From positions 186,001 through 250,000 of the forward strand of contig JAUTDP010000017.1 in assembly GCA_033439795.1 (NCBI GenBank): DNA of 64,000 bases, in the 5' to 3' direction. The position numbers were made by a program, and so were the translations under genes. Below are positions 58,890-64,000 of this stretch, piece after piece. Position 1 is the stretch's first letter. The number at the start of each line of letters is the position of its first letter. The notes under the pieces were generated by a model. The model saw nothing but the letters and a program-made list of their open reading frames with translations. It did no database searches and was not told the DNA's origin. Origin of the DNA: Sordaria brevicollis. Its lineage: Eukaryota; Ascomycota; Sordariomycetes; Sordariales; Sordariaceae.

Positions 58890-59633
58890 ATGTCAGGCAT
58901 CCTCCCCTCGATCGAGCTCACGCTCGTCCTCGCCGCCACGCGCGACATGGGCATCGGTCTCAACGGCGGCCTTCCCTGGACCGGCCTCAAAAAGGAAATG
59001 GCCTACTTTGCTCGCGTGACCAAGAGGTTACCTAATCAGGTATTTTTTACTCTCTTATTTATCCTCTTTTTTTACCCATATCATCAAAAGACTAACCACA
59101 AATCCAACAAAAAGCTCGCCGGCACCCCTAAAGCCCTCAATGCCGTCATCATGGGTCGCAAAACATGGGACTCCATCCCTCCCAAGTTCCGTCCGCTGAA
59201 GGGGCGTTTGAACATTGTCATCAGCCGTTCCGTATCGACTCCCCCATCCGCCTCTTCTGAGAAGCTTGACACGGAGGAAGGGCCGGTCATGGCTTCTTCA
59301 CTAGAACAAGCTATTAACTACCTTCGCCAGAAGCAGCAAGAGGAGGACAGTGAACAGAAAGTTGGCAAGGTGTTTGTCATTGGCGGCGGACAAATCTATG
59401 GCGCGGCGCTGGAGTTGCCGAAGGACGTGACGAAGAGGATTTTGTTGACGAGGGTGTTGACGGATTTTGAGTGCGATACTCATTTTCCTTTGGAGTTGAA
59501 GGAGGAGGACCAAGCAGAATGGGTGAGGAAGAGTAAGAAGGAGCTGGATGAGTTTGTAGGTGAGGAGGTGGCGGAGGAAGTGCAAGTTGAGAATGGGACT
59601 GAGTATGAGTTTCAGATGTGGGAGAGGAGGTAG
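58890..59633 (+). CDS. dfr1: Dihydrofolate reductase
   Basis: Reduces dihydrofolate to tetrahydrofolate with NADPH, for thymidylate and purine synthesis. Two exons, 58890-59039 and 59115-59633, encode 222 residues. The 75-nt intron (59040-59114) has donor GTATTT, branch GACTAAC and acceptor AAAAG; it is stop-free and phase 0, so it is invisible to frame analysis. If retained it would insert a Phe/Tyr-rich 25-residue segment foreign to the family. Landmarks: MGIGLNGGLPW near the N-terminus (substrate loop), FARVTKRLPNQ, NAVIMGRKTWDSIPPKFRPLKGR, NIVISR, and VFVIGGGQIYGAAL (NADPH-binding), then FECDTHFPLELKEEDQ. Convergent with cbp3. Confidence 0.95.
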   Translation: MSGILPSIELTLVLAATRDMGIGLNGGLPWTGLKKEMAYFARVTKRLPNQVFFTLLFILFFYPYHQKTNHKSNKKLAGTPKALNAVIMGRKTWDSIPPKFRPLKGRLNIVISRSVSTPPSASSEKLDTEEGPVMASSLEQAINYLRQKQQEEDSEQKVGKVFVIGGGQIYGAALELPKDVTKRILLTRVLTDFECDTHFPLELKEEDQAEWVRKSKKELDEFVGEEVAEEVQVENGTEYEFQMWERR

Positions 59634-59932
59634 ACTACTATGGTATATGTCACGGAGAGAATAGGGGGGAGGGATGCTATGTTCGACGTTTTTTGATTCC
59701 CCAGACCAACCTATGAGTGGTATATACATCCCTTGCCGTTCTTCTGTGGCATTTTCTATGTTCCCTTTTTGGCTTTCCATCCGTCCAACCACCCTTCTCA
59801 TTCTATCCCATTTTGTGTCAGGGAATTCTTCCCTCCCGATATGCTGCTATAATACAAGGTATTTGTACAGTCTCTCTTCTATGCCCTTTCAACACCCCAT
59901 AGTGCCGCTTCGTCTAAGCCTCAAACTCTTCT

Positions 59933-61089
59933 TTAAGCAGCAGTCTTGAACTTGGGCGTCGGCTTTGGCTTCTGAGCAGCCTTTTGAGACGACGCCTTAA
60001 CCTCAGCCTCTCCCGCCGCTGCCACCCCCTCAACATCGGCCGCAGCACCGCTCTTTTCCAGCGAGGGGACCAACTTATCCACCACCGAAAACTCCGCATC
60101 CGGCTTGCTCTTGAACAAGGTAGTATGCAGCGCCAGTCCCGCATCCTCCATGAAATCGAGATACTTCAACTCGTTGCGCATCCAGCTGACGATAGTCGCC
60201 AGTGTGCGGACGTCGATATCCTCGCGGCCCTTAAACAGGTTACGCCAGACGGCAGCGGCAAGGACGGCGTCACCCTTTACCAGGCCTTCGTCGTAGGCCA
60301 GGACAACGCCGCGCCACTGCACGAACAGGTCCTGCAGGTAGCGCTGGCGCATGACGCGCGATGACATGTCGTGGGTGCGGTCCATCTTCTCCTCGGCCTG
60401 ATGGAAGAAGTGGTCGACCAGCTGGGCCTGCCAGGTGGCGTGGGCGTCCTTGTCGAGGCAGCGCAGGCGGACGACGACGAGGTAGAGATGCAGCATGGTT
60501 ACGTGGGCCCAGGTCGAAAAGGTTGGGAGGAGGCCGAATTCTGTTTTTCCATAGCATGGTTAGCATTGCTTTTTTTCTGGTGATGTCTGTCCGGGCGCAG
60601 AGTTTAGGGAACAGCATGACCCAAGCGGCTTGTAAACGTACCCTGGTGCCAAATGCTCCCGTTACCGGTACCAATCTCCTCGCCATCCGCCGTCTCCTTC
60701 ACCCTCCCGGCTTTCCTGTCCTCGGGCGTGATGGTGTAGTCGGCCTGCTTGGCGCAGTCCTTGTAGATGCGCTGGGTGGCGCCGTAGGCGATGTAGGATG
60801 AGCTCTGGTTGCCGGCAACGGATGCGAGAAGCTTGCGGAAGCCACCGGCCAAGCCGCCGCCGCTCTCTCCTTCACGACATGGGCGCGTTGTGTGTATCCT
60901 TCGGGATTGTTGCTGTGAGAGGTTCGTGCTTCGCCTAGAGGAGGTTCTGCTGGACTGGGAAAACGATAGCGCGGCGGCGCGGGCGGTCGTAGTGGTGGTG
61001 CTCTCGGCAAAGAGACCCTGGCGCAAAGTCGACGATGCGGCCGGTCCTCTGAGGAGGCCGAGGCCGGATCTGCAGCTGGGGCAAGCCAT
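59933..61089 (-). CDS. cbp3: Ubiquinol-cytochrome c reductase assembly chaperone Cbp3
   Basis: Cbp3 (UQCC1 in animals) acts in the mitochondrion. With Cbp6 it binds the ribosome exit and newly made cytochrome b during complex III assembly. Two minus-strand exons, 60642-61089 and 59933-60540, encode 351 residues. The 101-nt intron has donor GTACGT, branch GCTAAC and acceptor AACAG in phase 1. The frame opens at GTG 61221, but ATG 61089 fits better. The first ~100 residues are Arg/Ser/Thr-rich with few acidic residues, as in a mitochondrial presequence. The conserved domain includes IWHQ|EFGLLPTFSTWAHVTMLHLYLV, DHFFHQAEEKM, MRQRYLQDLFVQWRGVVLAYDEG and AVWRNLFKG. The C-terminal tail is Ala/Lys-rich. 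Confidence 0.93.
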
Positions 61090-61839
61090 TGGTCGGGGAA
61101 TATGTGTGTTGCTCGGGGCCGGAAAGCTGGACGGAAGTCGGAGCTTGTCTCGGGCCTTGGGAGGTGGTGTGTTCGGCAGCAGTTCCGGGATCTCGAAGCG
61201 GACGACGGGATGGTTCTTCACTTTCGCATCATGCCGTCATGGTAAACTGGAGCTTCTGATGGACAAAGCTCCCAAACTGAAAATGTCTGCCGGTGCCTCA
61301 TAGGGTTAGGGTTGTCGGTGTACTAGTAAGTTCCCCCTGGGTCATCTGTTATAACCTATCCTTTTTGACAACCACTCGGCTATGGTGAATGATTCATGAA
61401 AACAGTGGTTATCCCAAGACTTTATTATACTTGGTTTCTTTTTATCTCCTTTTCTCTCATGTTGTGGATCTTCCCCAGACTTGTAAACGACTTTTTGCAT
61501 GTTCTACATTGACGGCCTTAACCCTCGTCCATGTCTCGAAGACCAGAACAAGGAGCTCAGAGGTCCTAGAACCTGTATTTCCTTCTTTCGGCCTCATAAT
61601 GCAAGCGTTATACGACATGCATGTTGGCACATCATCTCTTTCTTTCCGTGGGAGAGATATATTTATGCGTCGTGAGTTTCCAGCTTCTATATGCAATGTG
61701 TGAGCTTCAACAGTTCTGTGGGAGTCTATCCGCAAATGTACGCCCTGAACGCCTTTGCCATAGTGATACAATAAATACCAATGAGAGGAGAAACTTGAGC
61801 ACCAAGTCCTAGTCATGTGTGCCATCCACAGTCGAATTG
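61090..61839. other. cbp3 promoter and cem1 3' flank
   Basis: 750 bp. No gene is supported; frames are short and without domains. Confidence 0.5.
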
Positions 61840-63274
61840 TTATTCGAACTTTGAGAAGACCAGAGAAGCATTGGTGCCTCCAAATCCAAAGCTGTTGGAC
61901 ATGGCCACCTTGACTTCCTTCTGCTGTGCTTGAGAGGGGACAAAGTTGAATCCAACACCAACATTAGGGTTGGTCAAGTTGAGAGTGGGTGGTACGGCCC
62001 CCTGCAATCAAAGGTTAGCAGACGAATCGACTTGCAACACGGACGGCATGGTCAACCTACCTCAGAAATAGCCAAGACCGAAAATACGGACTCAATGGCC
62101 CCCGCCGCACCAAGAAGATGACCAATCGCTCCTTTGGTGCTGCTAACTGTGATCTTGCTTTCATCTTCCAATCCTTCTTCGCCCATCATCAGCGACCGAA
62201 TGGCAATGGCCTCAGCTGCATCCCCTACAGCCGTTCCTGTGGCATGGGCGTTGATATAATCCACCTCTCCGGGCCTCATTCCCGCGTTCTTGAGCGCCCT
62301 CTTCATAGACAAAAACGCCCCTGAACCATCATCCCTTGGTGCCGTCATGTGGTGTGCATCACCACTGCATCCATAGCCCTTGAGCTCGGCCAAGATCCTA
62401 GCTCCACGGCTTTTGGCATGCTCAAGCTCCTCCAAAACCAGAACAGCAGCGCCTTCAGATACCACGAAACCGGCACGGTCTTTGTCAAAGGGTCGGCAGG
62501 CGGAGGATGGATCATGGTTGTAAGCGGTCGACAGCGAGCGAGACCGACCGAAACCAGCAAAGGTCAAAGGGTGAATACAAGACTCGGACCCGCCGGCGAC
62601 CATGACATCGGCATCGCCAAAGGCAATGAAGCGAGACGCATCACCGATGGAGTGGGCGCCAGTGGTACAGGCGGTGGTAGCAGAATGGTTGGGTCCGCGA
62701 AACCCGTAGCGCATGGCGATGTGGCCGGCCCCGAGGTTGATGAGAATTTTTGGGACAAACAGAGGCGAAACTTTCTTGTAGCCCTACAATAACAATATCA
62801 GACACTTATCACTCATCAATAACCAATTTTCGTTCATTACGGTGCTCTTACTTCTTTGTCATATGTGACACTGGTGCTATAAAAGTCATCCAAGTTGCCG
62901 ATCCCACTTCCCATGCAGACACCTGTAGCCTCCAGGTCTTTCTGCCTCGTGGGCTTCCACCCTGCATCCTGCAGCGCCATCTCGGTAGCAGCAACCGAGT
63001 ACTGAGCAAAGAGAGACATGCGTCTCTGATCTGAAGCTTCCAGCCAGTCCGCCGCCTTCCAGGTGTGCTCCTCTGCAACATTCTGCCTGTTCCTTGAAGT
63101 CGTGGGGACGAGCCCAGCAACGGTGCTGGTAAGTTCCTTCCATTTCTCCTGAGGCTCGAGGTCGGCGACGCTGACGATGCCCGAGTGAGAGTCCAAGAGC
63201 CGGCGCCAGGTGGGGCGGACGCCGACGGCCAAGGGAGTGATGGCACCGAGGCCTGTCACTACCACTCGTCTCAT
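61840..63274 (-). CDS. cem1: Mitochondrial beta-ketoacyl-ACP synthase (Cem1)
   Basis: The condensing enzyme of type II mitochondrial fatty-acid synthesis, which supplies octanoate for lipoic acid. Three minus-strand exons, 62852-63274, 62061-62783 and 61840-62001, encode 435 residues. Introns of 68 and 59 nt have donors GTAAGA and GTAGGT, acceptors TGTAG and TGCAG, both phase 0, with CTAAC in the second. It starts [15 protein letters not shown], the usual KAS II N-terminus. The catalytic set is complete: Cys180 in [10 protein letters not shown], His321 in NAHATGT, Lys358 in TKGAIGH and His363. The Gly-rich end [14 protein letters not shown] is intact. Only a very short basic N-terminus precedes the core, so targeting must rely on the first residues; an upstream exon cannot be excluded. 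Confidence 0.95.
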
Positions 63275-64000
63275 TATCTTTCCATGTTACTTTGGCTGGA
63301 GATATTTGGAGATGGGCAGTTGTGGTGACAAGACAACTGCGTGGCGGGGATGGACAAGTGATGGTGTTGATGATAGCTTTTGATATGTGAATATGCACAA
63401 AGTGAAGAGGAGGAAGCTGCATGGAACGTTTAAACGATGCAGGGTTCTGCTCGCGATGAGCGTATAGAGTAGCTGTATAAGGTTTAGCGCCATTTTATGC
63501 ATGACCGTGGGGACCTCTCCTGTTTCGCAAGTCCTTCAGCAGCTCAGCTCCTGTCAGCTCCCTGAAATACAGGGGTTGTTGACATTGAACCAGACAATGA
63601 ACAAAGGAGTGCCGCTTCACGATATCGAAAAGCCACCTTACCATTTCCATCACAATGTTTGTTCGATATATGTACTCGTTGTGTGTCTTTCCCACGCAGT
63701 CTCACATTCAAGCTGCCTTATCTCTGAGTTTCGTTTCAGGGCTCGGCTGCAAAGGGACCTCTATAGGGCTGAATAAGGAACCTATAGTCAGCTCAGTTCA
63801 CATGCATCATCAACTCAACCCTTCGTGACAACATCCCTCAAAGCTATCATCACTGGCTTCTGGACTTTCTGGCACCTTGACTGTTTACTTTTCGTTCACC
63901 TAGTCGGTTTGCTCTCCGTCGCTTATACACTTTGAGGGGGTATCATCCATCGGACCACAACGAGGTCTTCGGCTCTTGCTCTCCAGGGACCAAGGATCCA
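63275..64000. other. Upstream region of cem1
   Basis: 726 bp to the end of the window. No supported gene; it presumably carries the cem1 promoter. Confidence 0.5.

Noticed and set aside
1..64000. Bacterial features such as CRISPR arrays, operons or Shine-Dalgarno sites
   Set aside because: The genome is fungal by introns, gene families and RIP; no regularly spaced repeats were seen.

Overview
The window looks like a piece of a filamentous ascomycete chromosome, most likely Neurospora or a close Sordariaceae relative. Three things point there. Genes are intron-poor, with short introns of about 57-212 nt that use GTAAGT/GTATGT donors, CTAAC branch points and CAG/TAG acceptors. Intergenic spacers are long. 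Three islands of repetitive DNA are drained of CpA/TpG while CpG remains, which is the signature of repeat-induced point mutation (RIP). The genus is an inference; nothing in the sequence proves the species.

Layout. 0.46-3.5 kb: ING-type PHD-finger protein. 4.4-5.0 kb: small SnoaL/NTF2-like protein. 8.45-11.9 kb: BCAS3-like WD protein. 12.6-14.9 kb: two direct copies of a hairpin-ended, RIP-marked repeat with tRNA-like A and B boxes and long AT-rich tails. 15.1-19.3 kb: divergent pair dpm2 (-) and cwc22 (+). 19.8-21.8 kb: dus1 (-). 24.0-26.7 kb: Bni4-like PP1-binding protein (-). 26.7-31.4 kb: no supported gene. 31.4-35.8 kb: a complete but dead IS630/Tc1-mariner-type transposon with 60-bp terminal inverted repeats. 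35.8-40.9 kb: no supported gene. 40.9-42.1 kb: secreted GH16 enzyme (-). 43.8-49.3 kb: a complete, RIP-killed Ty1/copia retrotransposon on the minus strand with 194-bp LTRs and a 5-bp target duplication (GGTGT). 49.8-63.3 kb: gene-dense housekeeping block with a WW protein (+), rix1 (-), ypp1 (+), dfr1 (+), cbp3 (-) and cem1 (-).

The named genes are housekeeping: ER mannosyl donor synthesis (dpm2), splicing (cwc22), tRNA modification (dus1), 60S ribosome maturation (rix1), plasma-membrane PI4-kinase recruitment (ypp1), folate (dfr1), and mitochondrial complex III assembly and fatty-acid synthesis (cbp3, cem1). Neighbours are arranged as divergent or convergent pairs and do not form an operon-like system.

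The most interesting leads are: a 41-codon in-frame extension with a 13-residue tandem repeat directly after the cwc22 stop codon; a stop-free 360-nt intron inside the PHD finger; a mitochondrial-presequence-like leader without ATG ahead of dus1; two start codons isolated in ATG-only exons; a second, unidentified plus-strand reading frame inside the mariner-type element; and the tRNA-like hairpin-ended repeats at 12.6-14.9 kb. Exon boundaries were placed by eye from splice consensus and reading phase, without transcript data.
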